Shown piece by piece: positions 10,301 to 23,100 of a DNA stretch of 64,000 nt (within the stretch, counting starts at the first letter, position 1; every line of letters begins with the position of its first letter). The stretch is from positions 6,706,243 to 6,770,242 of the forward strand of contig CP093829.1 of NCBI GenBank assembly GCA_033063855.1, in the 5' to 3' direction. This stretch comes from Smittia aterrima. Its lineage: Eukaryota; Arthropoda; Insecta; Diptera; Chironomidae. The position numbers and the translations under genes were made by a program. Under the pieces are notes generated by a model. It did not search any database and was not told where the DNA came from. It worked only from the letters and a program-made list of their open reading frames with translations.

Positions 10301-13300
10301 ACTTTCATTCTTGCGTTTTGAATCATCGGCTTTCGTGGAATCCTTGCGCTTTGGTGTGACTTTCTTATTTGAGCTTTGAGGTGTCTCGACTTTGGGTTTC
10401 TTGTCGGGCGCCACGTTCTGAACAACTTTGTCGTTTCTCAGAACTTTGCTGTTCAACTGTTTCTTTTCAATTTCCAATTTTCGCTTTGATCTCGTCATCG
10501 TTTCCTCTTCTTCAAGTAAATTCTTGATGCTTGAGCCGAGGTCTTTCGGTTTTTTTGCGCTTTTTGGCGTTGACGGCTTCGCCACTTTTGCTATTGATGC
10601 CTCATCGGACTCTGATGACTCAGAAGAATTTTCTTGTTTCTTCGGGTCTTGCTTCGAGGCGGCAGCTCGTTTCCCTGACTTTGCCTGTTTCTGATCGCCT
10701 TTCTTGTCATCCAACTTTTTCTTCTTTCTCTCGTCATCAGAACTTGTTAATTCGTCAGGCTTTGACGTTGATTTTCTGTGCCGTCGCTTCTGTGTCATCT
10801 CTTCTTCAGTTTCTTCTTCTTCAACTGATGGCTCCTCGTCAGTTTTCTTAATTCCCAAAGCAGCGCGCTTTCGTAAACGTCTTACGCGGATGGCAGTTCT
10901 CGCTGGTCGACGTGTTTCCGTTTCATTCTCGGAACTACTCGGTTCACCCAATCGAGCAGCGTGCTTTTGCTCTAACTGAAGTCGCTGCTTCTCACGCATA
11001 TTTCGCGATATTTTCTCAGATATTTTTTCAACAACCGACGTGTGACTTTTCTTAAGGTCATCGCCGTTGTTTTGAGTGTTTACCAACTCGAGCAGCGGCT
11101 TGTCTTCATCACTTGAAGAGTTCTCATCAATTTTGTTGATTGATTTCACAATTTCCTTTGGAACTTCTGAGAGAGTGTGGGTCGTCGTTCCTGGAATATC
11201 ATTCACCGTCACAAGCTTTTCCTCAGATTTCTTCTCGTTCACGATTACGTTGGGCGGTCGTTTCTTTGACGTCTTTTTCTTTCCAGTTTCCAATTGTTGG
11301 ACAAAATCATTGCACGCACTTCCCCAATCCAATAAATCGAAAGCTGAAGTGCCTGCTGAGGGAGCTGGTGATGTAAGAGTGGTCGAAACATTTTTAACTT
11401 CGACAACGTTTGTGGGAAGTGGAATGTAACCTTTAAGTTCTCCTTTCGTTCGGAACTGACGTGGTGAGAGATCTTTCTTTTGAGAGTCATCATCATTTAT
11501 TTCAACCTTGCTGATGATTAGTTTCTTCTGCTCCTTGAGCTCAAGATTAGTCTTCAGTTTCAGAATTGTGCTTTGATCAGCACCTCTCGCGATATTTCCA
11601 TTGCTTCCCGTCATACTCGAAGGAATTAGTCCGTTAATTGATCGTGCAGATTCACCTGATGTTCCCGGTAATGGCCCAGCTAGTTGATGTTCACTCTTGA
11701 TACCACTCTCCTGGTGGATCGGGTGATGGATCCGTGGGTAATGTTGGAGAGCGATATCATCTGGGCGCTGCTGAAAATTCTGATTTGCAAAATGTGATTT
11801 TTCCATTTTGTAATTGCTCGTTGGATCAGAGCGTTGAATCATTTCAGCTTTCGGATTCGGATAATATTGACTGCTCGGATATTGCGCAACTGGTGGAACT
11901 GCCGCTTGCTTTGGAGTTGCTTCGTTACGAATTTCTTGATGATACTTCATGTCGTACGGATGAGAGCTTGACTTCTGATAATTCTCATGTTTAAACAATG
12001 CGGGAGGTTGCCCGATTGCCGAAAGAGACTTGACATGATTCTCGACTTTCTGAAATCTTTGCTGCTCGTAATATTGATAACGATTTGCAGGTGTCATCGG
12101 CATTTGATGTTGCGGCATTGTCGGATGAACTCTTGGTTGCTCAATCGGCCTTGCTGCTTCCTCAATCTTTCCCATCTTTGTTGGAACTGAATTATTCATG
12201 CTTTGATGTTCAATAGGTCTTTTACGAGGTGGAGAAGCAATCGGTTGGAACTGCCTCATGTCTGCGTGAGTCGGCAAAGTTTCTTTTCTGTTACGTCGAT
12301 ACAAAATTTCCTCCACGTATTTCCTATCACGCTCTCTTTCGTAGTAAAGTGGATCACGAGGGTTTGCAGCATGATTTGACGGCCTCGCTGCTGCTGCGTC
12401 GATTGTAGACGAAGAGTGATGAACATTTTTGTTCGACGTTGTTGGGTAAGGAACAGACGCTGGCGCTTGCTGGGGAGGAAGGTAATATTGACTTTGTCTT
12501 CTAGCATCAACGTGATGCGGCTCGCTCGGCCTTGGAATCTCTTTATGACCAAAGGGAATCGTCTGTTGATGGTTGTGCATCTCCATAGGGATTTGAGATT
12601 TTCCATCATAATTCGGACGTTCTGATGGACGAGCGCTTTGTGTTAAAGCCGGAACAGGAGCGTGTGGTCTGTCGACATCGTTTGTGGGTTGAAAGCGTTG
12701 CTGTTCATGAAAGTAATTTCTGTTGCTCGAAACTTGAGACATTTGCGGGGGAGCCACGGACGGCGGAGTTCTATTGTTCTCTGATGGTCTTTCAGATACG
12801 CTGCTTGTAGCTCGAGCTGTTGGATAATCTTGTGGGCCAGTTCGCGCTTGCTGTCGACAATCAGTCTTCGCTACCTTTGCGAAATTGGGAGTAAACTCAA
12901 CCTTCAATCCACTCGGCTCTGGTCTTTGTCGGGAGATATCTTGATCGCAACCCGTCGAGTCTGCTTTAGTTTTGACGGTTTTTACGGACAAATCAAGAGG
13001 CGACTCTCGTTTAACTTCTGCGAAAATCGACTTCGATGATTTAATAATGTTTGGGGCCACCGGAGTCGCTCTCAAAGGAGGAATTTGTGATGGTTCAAGT
13101 TTAACTATAGCAATTACCGAAACGTCTGTTGGTTCAGGACGTCTCAAAGGTAAATTAGATGGCCCAGCTTGAATCTTCGGAGGCTCATCCATTCGTCGTT
13201 GTTCAACCGGTTGAATAACTCTCGGTCTCTCCATCATTTCCTCATGAACTCTTCTGTGAGGTTCCGGATGACGAATAGTTTCTTGCATTCGAGGCGGATA

Positions 13301-16072
13301 TTCCTTCGCTCTCGGAACTTCTCTTGGATAATAAGATGGACCAGCTTCCGGTCGATACTGAGCTTGTTCTCTAGCCGATCGAATTTCAAGTTCATGATGT
13401 GAAGGAAATCGTTGATAATTCATATCCGCCGCTTGCCGATGATCCATAAGATATTTCGCATTATGTTCATTTGGCGGCAATTGCTTCCCCGGATCGAAAT
13501 GTCGAGAGAAGTCAGGATACTTCTGATGATAATAATTCTGCCCTGGTCCCGAACTTGTTGGCGGTTGATAATGTCGATTTTGAATTTCTTTCACGTCGAG
13601 ATTTCTAAAAGGTTCAGCGACTTTGTATGGCTGATAGCTTTGAGAGACTTTCACCGCAGTTGCTCCAGGTGGACCTGGAATTGGATACGAGTATCCATAA
13701 CTGATATGCGGGCTTTGCGAGGGACTCGGATGTTGATAATTCGTAGGCGATGGAGATGACATTCCTCGATGTCCGCTTGGATGCCTTTGCATTGGTTGTT
13801 GCACGAGAGGTGGCGGCCAATTCTGTGGAGGATTCATTAGCGATGGACCAGGTGGCACTGTCAATGGACTCTTTGGCTGATGATGATACGCAACTGGCGA
13901 TGGACTGTGATACGGTCGACTACTTGAAGCTGCTATCGGTTGTCTCTCATGTTGATAAGTCAATGGCGGAGCTTGTCCCGTTTTCATTGAATCTTCAAGA
14001 CTCGCTTGATGATTATATTTCGGATAGTTTTGAGGGAAGTCAGGATAAGACTGTTGATAGTTATTCAAAGCGCTGGCTTCGGAAGCACGACGAGAGTCTG
14101 GTGACTCTTTAGGTTGCTTAAGCTTATATTCACGGAAGAGCTCTGCAGATCGTCTCTCGACGATTTCCTTCGTTGGAGTCTTCGCTGGCTCATTCTTGAT
14201 AGTTATTATGGTGCCTTCCTGTCGCAACTGCTGCTCTTTCTGCTTCAATGAAAATTCATGTGACATCTGCTGGCTCTCTTGAGAATTGTTGTTTAACTCT
14301 CTCGCGTGCGGCGGATAATAAGCTGGGTGGGTTTTCCGGAGATCCTCACTCGAGTTGTGTAATTGATGGGATGAGTAAGGAACTTGAGACTTTTGCTCGG
14401 CCTCCATTGCATGTTTGGGAGCTTCATTGGCACTTGCACCACCTAAGAGTCGTTCACTTCTCTCGTTCCATCCACTGACGCGTGACGGATCATTCGAATT
14501 GGGCAGAAATTGATTTTTATGAATGATGTGGGCCATCGGTTCATCAATAATCAACTGCTGATGATAAGCATTGATTCCTTCCTTCTTCATATTAGGATAA
14601 ACAGTTTGAGACGTTGTTGGTTGTTCTGTCTTTGAGTCTTGAGCTAGCTTTTGAGAAATCGCTGTCGACGAACGGAAATCGATTTTGTATGACGACGAAG
14701 ATGTAGGAGTGGGCGAGCTTTGACTTTCTGCCATTGAAGACGATGAAGAAGACGGAGGTTTCAATTGCAAATCGCTAATGTAATTATTCTTCCTAACGAT
14801 CTCAGGAAAGTTAGATGGCGTAATTGCTGGTGGAGTCGAAGACGTTTCTGGCTTTGAGAAACTCTTTGAGAAGTCGGGATGACGCATTTGCATATCAGGC
14901 GCAACTCGATGAACGTTTGAGAAGTCAGGATGCTTACTCTTAGGTGCGCCCATTAGAGAATTGTTTGGTTGGCTTGTTGAAGAACTTGCAGGTCGACTTA
15001 TCGATGGCGCAGTGAATATTTGCTTCGAGAAGTCAGGCAAGCCCACGTAGAGTGCATGGTTTCTCTTTATCGGTGGAACTGTTTTCTCATCGCGATGTGG
15101 AATGGACAGATCAAGCATAGTTGGCTGTGACTCTTTCGACATCTCACTTGCTCGTGAATCTGGCAAAGTTCTGTCTCTAAAATCAAGAGAACCATTCTCA
15201 ATGATTGGCTTCACTTCCGGCAGTTTCATTGCATTATCATCAAAAGATTCGCTTTGCGACTTTTCAACAATTTCGTGATGACGATTTGGCGAAGACTCTT
15301 CCCTCGGACTTTTATTGCTTGCGTTCAAACTTATCTCAGCACCATTTGAAGATTCGTTACTAATATCACTCTTGAGCTCAACTTTCGATGAATCGCTTGG
15401 TGAGTTCTCGTTAATTGACTTTGAGCTGTTTCCTTTAAACTCTTCAATAAGTTTCTCTACAGATTTGCTCGACGAATTGCTATCACTGCCATTGCTGTTG
15501 CTACTAAAGTTTGACGTAATGTTTCCTTTGTTCAGCATCATCTTGTTCTTGGCCGCATCTAAGCGACTGTTGTCAACAATTTTGTTCTTCAACGAGTATA
15601 AAATCACACGATCCAATAAACTGTTGCTATTGATTTCGATTTGGACATCATTTGATCCTGGGACGGACTTTGTGACAGTGCCCGGAAACGACGGTAGACT
15701 TGGATTCGCTCCAGCACTCTCCTCAGACGAAGAATTTGCATTTTCATGATTGCCATCTTGCAGCTTTTTGCTGTTTTCGCTTTCTGCTGCTTTGCATTCG
15801 CTTTCATTAGAAAGTTTTTCATCATTTTGATTGCTGTTTGACTGAGTCTCTGTTAAGTTTTCAACTGCATCTTGTCGAGATGAAGCTTCCGAGGAACTCG
15901 CTTGTTCGTTTGAGGTTTCTTTCGTCGAGTCTGATGTCGATGAAGCTTCAGGAAGTTCAGAATGTTTATCGTCCTCTTTCTTAACGGCTTCATTCGTCTC
16001 TGTCTTTGCATCAGATTCCGAAATCTTCTCCTGTTCGCTTTTCTCACTCAACAGCTGTTGATCAGGCTCCAT
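7326..16072 (-). CDS. BCOR: BCOR-like BCL6/PRC1.1 corepressor with ankyrin repeats and PUFD C-terminus
   Basis: Seven coding exons in transcript order (10185-16072, 9950-10130, 9015-9885, 8739-8950, 8292-8679, 7593-8233, 7326-7529) join in phase to 2794 aa. Most of the protein is disordered. At about residues 2370-2470 it becomes ankyrin repeats, with VNKG/LNKGVGES leading to DNAGYTPLHEACSRGHLE and RPLHEAIENGHVEIVRLL. The order ending in SYGADP-LATYSG matches BCOR closely. The C-terminus (about 2677-2794: PPLYLLKDEGSDKWILLTDL and the last exon) matches the PUFD domain, which in BCOR binds PCGF1 to form PRC1.1, a nuclear complex that ubiquitinates H2A. PLDLS at 1025-1029 is a textbook CtBP-binding motif, and a second LDLS lies at 320-323. 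An acceptor (TTTTTTCAG) lies about 20 nt before the ATG, so a noncoding first exon lies further right. Introns between coding exons are only 50-65 bp. Confidence 0.92.
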
Positions 16073-19000
16073 TCTAAACGCTTTAATGATTCTGAAAAAA
16101 GATAAAAATGTTTTAAAACTCTCGTCGATTTATTTTCATACATAAACTTCGTCATCGTGTTTCGCAAAAAAAAATGTTGTGAGAGGTCATGGGGATTGCT
16201 TGAGTGGAGTTTAAAAGTCAACAAGAGAGAATGAGAAAAGAACTTTTATCCTTAAACTTTTCTCAGTTGGTGTCCTGGGAGTTTATTTTCCAGACAACTT
16301 GAGATAGAATTTTCTTTATTCCTCTCGATTGTTTGCTATTCAGAATTCATCTCAATTATGCATGAAAGTCCAAAGAGGAATGAAAATTCCGGAAGATAAG
16401 ATAAAAAGTTTCGAGACGAAATGAAAACTCGTTTCGAGACATGATCATGGCCTATTTATGAAAGGTATTTAGGTTACGTTTGTAGATCATAACAACTTTA
16501 AACCTGATTCAAATTTATTTTTCTTTCGAAGTAATGAAAAAACCATTTTCACTTCGTTGAGGTGCGAAAATAAAAAAGCTCAGACACGCTCGAAAGCTAA
16601 AGAAGAAGTCAGACGACAAATGAAAAACGACAGAGAGCTTTGACCTCCATCCGCATGCGATGATTATTATTCTAACTCAACTGGCGAATCAAGTTCACCG
16701 TCAGATGTAAAGTTGGTTTCGCCATTAAGTCTTCTTTCTAACGTGACTGGGACTTTTCTAGTTTGCTAGCATAAAAAATTCCTTGTTAGACGTAAAAACT
16801 TTTCGCTCGAAAAGAGGAAAAGCGTGTCTTGAAATTAAGAGAAACGATTAGAATTGTCTGAGTCAATTTTCCACAAAATTTCTTACGAGAAGCTTCATTA
16901 AATGTTGATTCATTAACTTCCACACTAAACGAGTTTTCCGCGAGAATTTAACTAAAGTCGACGGCAAAACCGACTCGACTAGTTAAAAGCCATTGCCACG
17001 AGTCAAAATTGAAAACGAAGAAGAAAACATTTCGCACGGAATTTTCTATAAAAAGGACGAAGAATGGAGGAGAGTCAGAAAAGGAATTATTTATTCGAAT
17101 AAAATCTCATGACAACGAGAGAGTCAAGGCGACGAAAATTATTAAGGTCGTCACTTCTGGTTTGCTTCCTTGCATTAATTGCCCGATTATGTTTGATTTG
17201 CGGACGTATCAGGTCAACGACAGAATCGAGAAATTTACGAGCGCTTTGGATTAAGCTCGCTGACGACATTTTATGTTCAATTCCATTCGAGTCGTCTTCG
17301 TTTGCCAAAAAATTGGGACGACTCGTTCGATGAAGAAGAATAAGAGCACGAAAGAGAAGAGAAAACTTTCTAGGTCAGTTATGAAATGTGGCGATTTGAA
17401 TGAAACTTTTTCGATCAACACAGCAAAAGCAGCGAAGAAATGTTTAATTCTGGTCACAACAAACTGTAATAAAAAATCCTCTATTGACGTTTGAGGTCAT
17501 CGAGACTAATAGTTCAGAGTCGATATGAGCGAAAATTATTCAAACGTCGTTTATCTTGAACAATCGCAAAGCGACTCAGAACGTCATCAAATATAAATCA
17601 TCAAAATAGCTCGTTAACCTCAATTAGATGCTTTTATGAGTACAAACACTATGTGAGTTTTGATTTTGTTCAAGGATTTTTAAGTCATCGTGAGCGATAA
17701 CGAGCGTTGTTTAAGCTTCAAAGAAAAAGACGAATTGAATAAATATTTACAATGAAAAAGCATCCGAAAAAATTCCATTCATCGCTCTTTTTGGGAAGCG
17801 AAACTGATGAGCTTTCTTGGCGAGGCTCTTAATCATCTAAAACAAAATTTGATCGATGTCTTAGATATTATTATTCTCCCACACTCTCTGCTCTAATCTT
17901 CATTGAAAGGAAAGTGTTCCGGAGATAACAAGGCGTTGAGTGAGGGTGGACGACAGCGTCAGCTTTAAACAACATTCTCAATTACTCGTTGCTCGTTGAA
18001 TGTCAGAAATAAAAATGTTTCTCGTTCGATTTATTTACACAATCACCGTGCGCTTGTATTTACCGAACTCTACCGTCAAGTCGATGCTTTATTTTCATTC
18101 TTTCGATGCTTTGTTGAAACAAACTTATTGAGAGCGAACAGCAACAATTGTTGTAATCTCATGGATGGCTTCGATGGGTTAGTAAAGTGTTTCGTGTTTC
18201 CAAACATCGCTTGAGTTTCCAGATGCCGACTTGTCGACATAGTTTCAATTCAATTCTCTCGATTGAGTTTATTATTCAAAGTTCACGATTCACAAGCTTC
18301 TGAGGTTCTTTTTGGGAAATGTTCTCATTAACTTTCTCAACGGAAGTTTCAACATTTGTTGTTGAGCATTTCCGATAAATCTTACTTCCTCTCAGACTAA
18401 TTTGCTTCTTACGCGCTCGCTCATCAATGAAATTCGCAGACACTTGCCACTTAATCACAAGAGTCAATTTTACGCCAAACGATTTTTATGGAAATCCACC
18501 CTCTCACACAACATCGAGCGCAGCTTTCCCCAACGGGGACGTGATGAGATTTTCATATGCTCATCGGAATTTTTCATTTGCGGCTTTTTTTTTTCTTCAA
18601 AGGGAAACGTCTCGTGGACGATTTTTGAACACGCAGTAGCAGCAAAACTTTTTCTTCTTAAAAGCAATTTACATTACCGAGAAAATCCATTTATTGTAGC
18701 ACATGAACCAGGACAAGGACGACTTGGTTCCGAGCAAATTTGTTATATAGAATGAGAAAATAGTTCACGGACAAAGACAGCAACGTTGGCGGTTTGGGTT
18801 GGCAGATGAAATGAGATCGAGGGTTGAGATAAGTCGCTTTGATTATTTTGAGACGTCTTCTTATTAAAAGAAATCTTTCAAAGGGAACCTTGAAACGTTT
18901 AACCGAAGGAAACGAAGAGGAAAAGTTTCCAGTGTCTCACCTCAATGGAGCTCACAAAATCCGTTAATTCACAAAGTCAATTAAAAAGTCGTTTCGTCAA

Positions 19001-20070
19001 GTATCAGCATCGTGTTTTAATCCCATTCGATGTTAGTAATGAAAGAAGCTTAAGAATGTTCCACTCAATCAGAGATTTTCTTTTCACTTGACACTGCTAA
19101 AGAGAAAACTTTTTCAGACAGGAAAAACAAAGAAGCTTTTGTGCAAGACTTTTCCGAGGAAAAAACTTTAATTCCTGGATGCGAGGTTAACGTAGCAAGG
19201 TTCACAAGATAACTGAGAGAAGCTTTGTACCAATTTGAGAATAAAATTTGTTGAGCTTTTCCATGTTGCGCACGCGCAGCGATCGAAGGAAAATAAAGAA
19301 ATTGCGAGAGAGAAAATCCTTGAACCAAATTGCAAAAGCGAAGAAGGCGAGAATGCAATTTCAAACTTCCCACACGAGTCGTGAATGTGATAAAAAAAAA
19401 CACCGACACTCATGATACTAATTCTTCGTTTTCCTTTAAGTTTGCGAGAAAACAGAAACTTTAAAGTTGCTTCATCGAGTTTCACCGGAAGACGGAAAGT
19501 ATCGGTTTCCACATCAACTAATTCGAAACTTTCACAAGCGTTTGACTTCCTGACTGCACAAATCCTCGTTAATGACTTCACTGCAACGTGAGATGCTCCC
19601 CAACATCGGAAGTGATAACACCGTCAACAACAGAATAATCTCGTTTGGGTTCACACTCTCGTTCTATTTTTATAAGCCACCAACGAGTTTTTTATTTATT
19701 CCAACATGTGCTGCACTGCGAGGAGAGGGCGAAGCCGAGAGTTCAAGGAGTTGATGAGTTGACCTTGAAAGCAAACGTTGCACGACGAATTCCGACAATG
19801 AATAATGACTGTGCATAAGTGTCTCCATTCTTGTCACAATGAAGATTCGCAGACATTAAAAGTCTCGAAATTAAATGTCACGGGAAGCTCTTTTCGTCCT
19901 CTCACAGGGGAACGTAGGATTCCAACCACGTTTACCACGTCAAGCTAAATGGCAATAAAATATATTTTACGATGTTCCACTTCTAATGTTGACTTTTGCC
20001 ACTTGAAGCTCGCTCGCGTCTGAAGCGTAGCACATGTCGAATTGCGGTCCCTCTAAAGGCTCCTCTTCTT

Positions 20071-20105
20071 TATCGATAAAGCAATAACGTCGCCCAATAT
20101 AAAAA
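20071..20105 (+). promoter_or_regulatory. Weak promoter-like site (DRE palindrome plus TATA)
   Basis: TATCGATA at 20071-20078 equals the insect DRE core, and a TATAAAAAG box follows at about 20096-20104. The first ATG downstream (20143) opens only a 21-codon frame ending at 20208. The arrangement is suggestive but unsupported by any following exon. Confidence 0.15.
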
Positions 20106-23100
20106 GAAGTTGAGGAGTAAACCGCAGAGTGGAACTATTACGATGACCATGAGCCATCACGACCGCATGTGGCACAATTTTTATTATATTCCGAGTAAAC
20201 CCCGATGATTGTGATTGGGGTGTCGGATTTCAATTCAACCCTCTCTCACTCGTAATGAATTCGAGCTGCTCATTCTGTTATCGCGATTCTCCATTCATTA
20301 CTTTAATTGTAATTGACGGAGCTAAGGTCAATGATCTCATGCCATCTCCCTCACGCGCTTGCACATCCATCAAGCGTGTTCTCTTATTTCTTTCCTGCTT
20401 TGAGGCCCCACATTCTTCTTTTCTCTTCTTCCTCGTGCTCTCGAAAAAAAAGAAAATTATTAGTTTCGCTTTTCCCGCTCTCGCTCGAAAATGTTCATTT
20501 ATTTTTAGACTCAAGCTTTGTGTATCATTTTGGCTGCGATTGCAAAAGAATTTCTGGCAATTAAACGGTCGATTGTTGGCTTTTACTTTGCCGCCGTAAA
20601 CTGAATTTCAATTTTGAAGAACAAGAAAAGCGGTAACGGTCGATTGCACTGCATAAGAAGTGAAAAGAAGAAAATGCTTGAATGAAGCGATAATGTTGCC
20701 AAAGCAAATGTTTACGAACAATTGATTAAATAATTTTATGTCTGCCTGCAGAATGACAAAACATTTCGACGCTTCTAAAAATATGTTTCACGTTCTCCGT
20801 TTAATCGTCATTTGAAATTCAAATTATGATTTGCTTGGCTTATGATTCCCTCCCTCCTCACATTGTCGAGAAGGTTCTTCTGTTCAAATAAAATTGCGCT
20901 CAGGTGTGAACTCTGTGGAGCTATAATTCGGGGTTTTTCGATTCGGTTTGTTTGTGGCTTCGTTTTGTTCCGGTTGCGGTGGCTGTGACGTGAGAATGAG
21001 ATCGAAAGACTCGACGAGACTCTTGCATCACTTTCAGTTAAGTTAACGACCCGGGTAGCAGAAACTCTCATGTCGCTACATTCGATTCGAAGAAAACTCG
21101 ACGAGGTGAAAACTCAATTGCGGTTTGTTTTGTTATTGAGAGAAGCGAAATAATCAATCACGATGGTATCGTGGGTGGTAGCGGAAAGAGGAGACAAATG
21201 GATTTATTGACCTCGCTCTCTATTTTTCGCCGAAAATAATCGAGTACGCTTTATCGCGGCCGGATCAACAACCTTTTTCCCATGAACTCTTCTTTTCCGA
21301 CGCCACTCTCTTACCCGAAAATCCGACTTTCATTATTTATGACGATGGAAAGACATTTTTATGTTGTTTCGGTGCTCCCATCATCAGTCTGAAACCCTTT
21401 TCAGGACTTTGTAGACGCCCCCGAAAAAAGAAAAATAATTCAAAATCGAGGTCGCTTCAAAGGTTTTCATTTACGTAAAGAAATTTCACGTTAATGAGTG
21501 ACAGTTTGTTATTTAATTACAACTTGTTATGAAATTCCGGAAACTTCTGGCTCGCAAAGAATGTTTCATCGACTGAGGTTTCTCGTGCTCTTGCCAATAT
21601 TACTCAATAAAGTTATGGTAATAAACGAAAGAAAGTAAAGTAAAGTTCAAGGCTTCTCGTGCTTCTTAAATATGTGACGCAATGTTTTTGTGGCGTCGCA
21701 ATTAATAAAATGAAAACCTTGGAAATTCGATTGAAGAAAATTCCTTCGAGAGAATGGAAAGTCAGCTTTCTAAAGAGCTGATATCACGATAACGTCGCAA
21801 AAGATTCGTCGACATGGCGATGATGAAAGCTTCGAAGAAATCGTTCAATCATCGTTCACATCTTTTCTCGCATGAGCTTCAAACTTGAAGGATCTCTCAG
21901 AGGAAAATGAAATCTAAATTGTTTACAAGCTTTTCCGAGTGGCAAAACATCAACAACAACAAATGACCTGGAGGCGATTCATATTGAGGGGGAGTGTCCG
22001 GCAAAGAAAAGTTGGTTAATAAAAATCCACAGGAAATTTGTTTACGATTTAATGACTGCGGTAGAAGTTTAGCGACACAGACGAAATATCGAATGACACG
22101 ATAGAGTCAAGTCGAATGGAAACTCATCGCGTTACATAAAATCGCTTCACATTTAACCTTGAATAAAAATAAAATTAAATGACGATGCATCGTCAACACG
22201 AGAACAATTCATTGACCTTAAGGCAATGATTTCATCGGAAAGAAAACGTGATGACTCTTGTTCCTCGAACGGAACATTTCTCCGAAGATTAATCTCATCG
22301 CAAATACGAGTCACCTTGTCCTGACCTAAGAAAATTTCCATTCAACTCAACTCGTTATCGTAATTGATCCTAATTCCGTAATTGCTTGAAGACTTTACAT
22401 GCTTTCACTAAAAGTTAGAATACTCTTCGTCATGTGATCCAACTCGAACGGAAACTGAATAAAATGATATCCAGTCTGTTAGTCTCCATAGAAACTTCTC
22501 CTAACTCAAATGAAGCTTCAAGGGTTTTCTCAACAAATGAATCAATTTGTAAAGTTCTAAATCATTTTCGTTCGGAGCACGTGAAAGTGAGTTCCTCCTT
22601 TCTGTACGTAAATTTGATTTTAACAAGAGCAAAGAAGAGAAGAAGCAACACAAAACGATACGAGAGTGTAACAGACTGCAACCCTTAAACTTTCAGTGAG
22701 AAACCATTTAACTTTGTTCAAAACAGAAATCGATTTACCGTCGAGGAGGAAGGAACAAACAAGAGCACTGCCGGTGATTTCAATTAACATGAAATAGCTT
22801 TTCTGTTATTGAGTCGACTCTCTCTGCCAACTAGCGCAAAGTAAAGTAATCGAAGCGTCGAAGTTCATGGGAAACTTAATCATATCTCAAAGTGACACAC
22901 AACGAGCGACACAAAAAGAAACTTTTCTGTGTCAATGACCTTGACGTTTCGTCGATTTCTACATGAACGAGAATTATTTGGTTTCTTTATAAGCTGAGCA
23001 CGGCCCACCCACACCATCACGACAACGACAAATGATAAAGAAAAAATGTTTCATGTTTGTAGAAGCAACAACATTGTATCGTCTTCTGCTAAGTCTGTTT

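Noticed and set aside
15315..15749. Long plus-strand ORFs overlapping the BCOR exon (also others from 8.7 to 15.8 kb)
   Set aside because: They are antisense shadows of a Ser/Glu/Lys-rich coding exon, rich in Leu/Phe/Ser as expected, with no family match or splice support.
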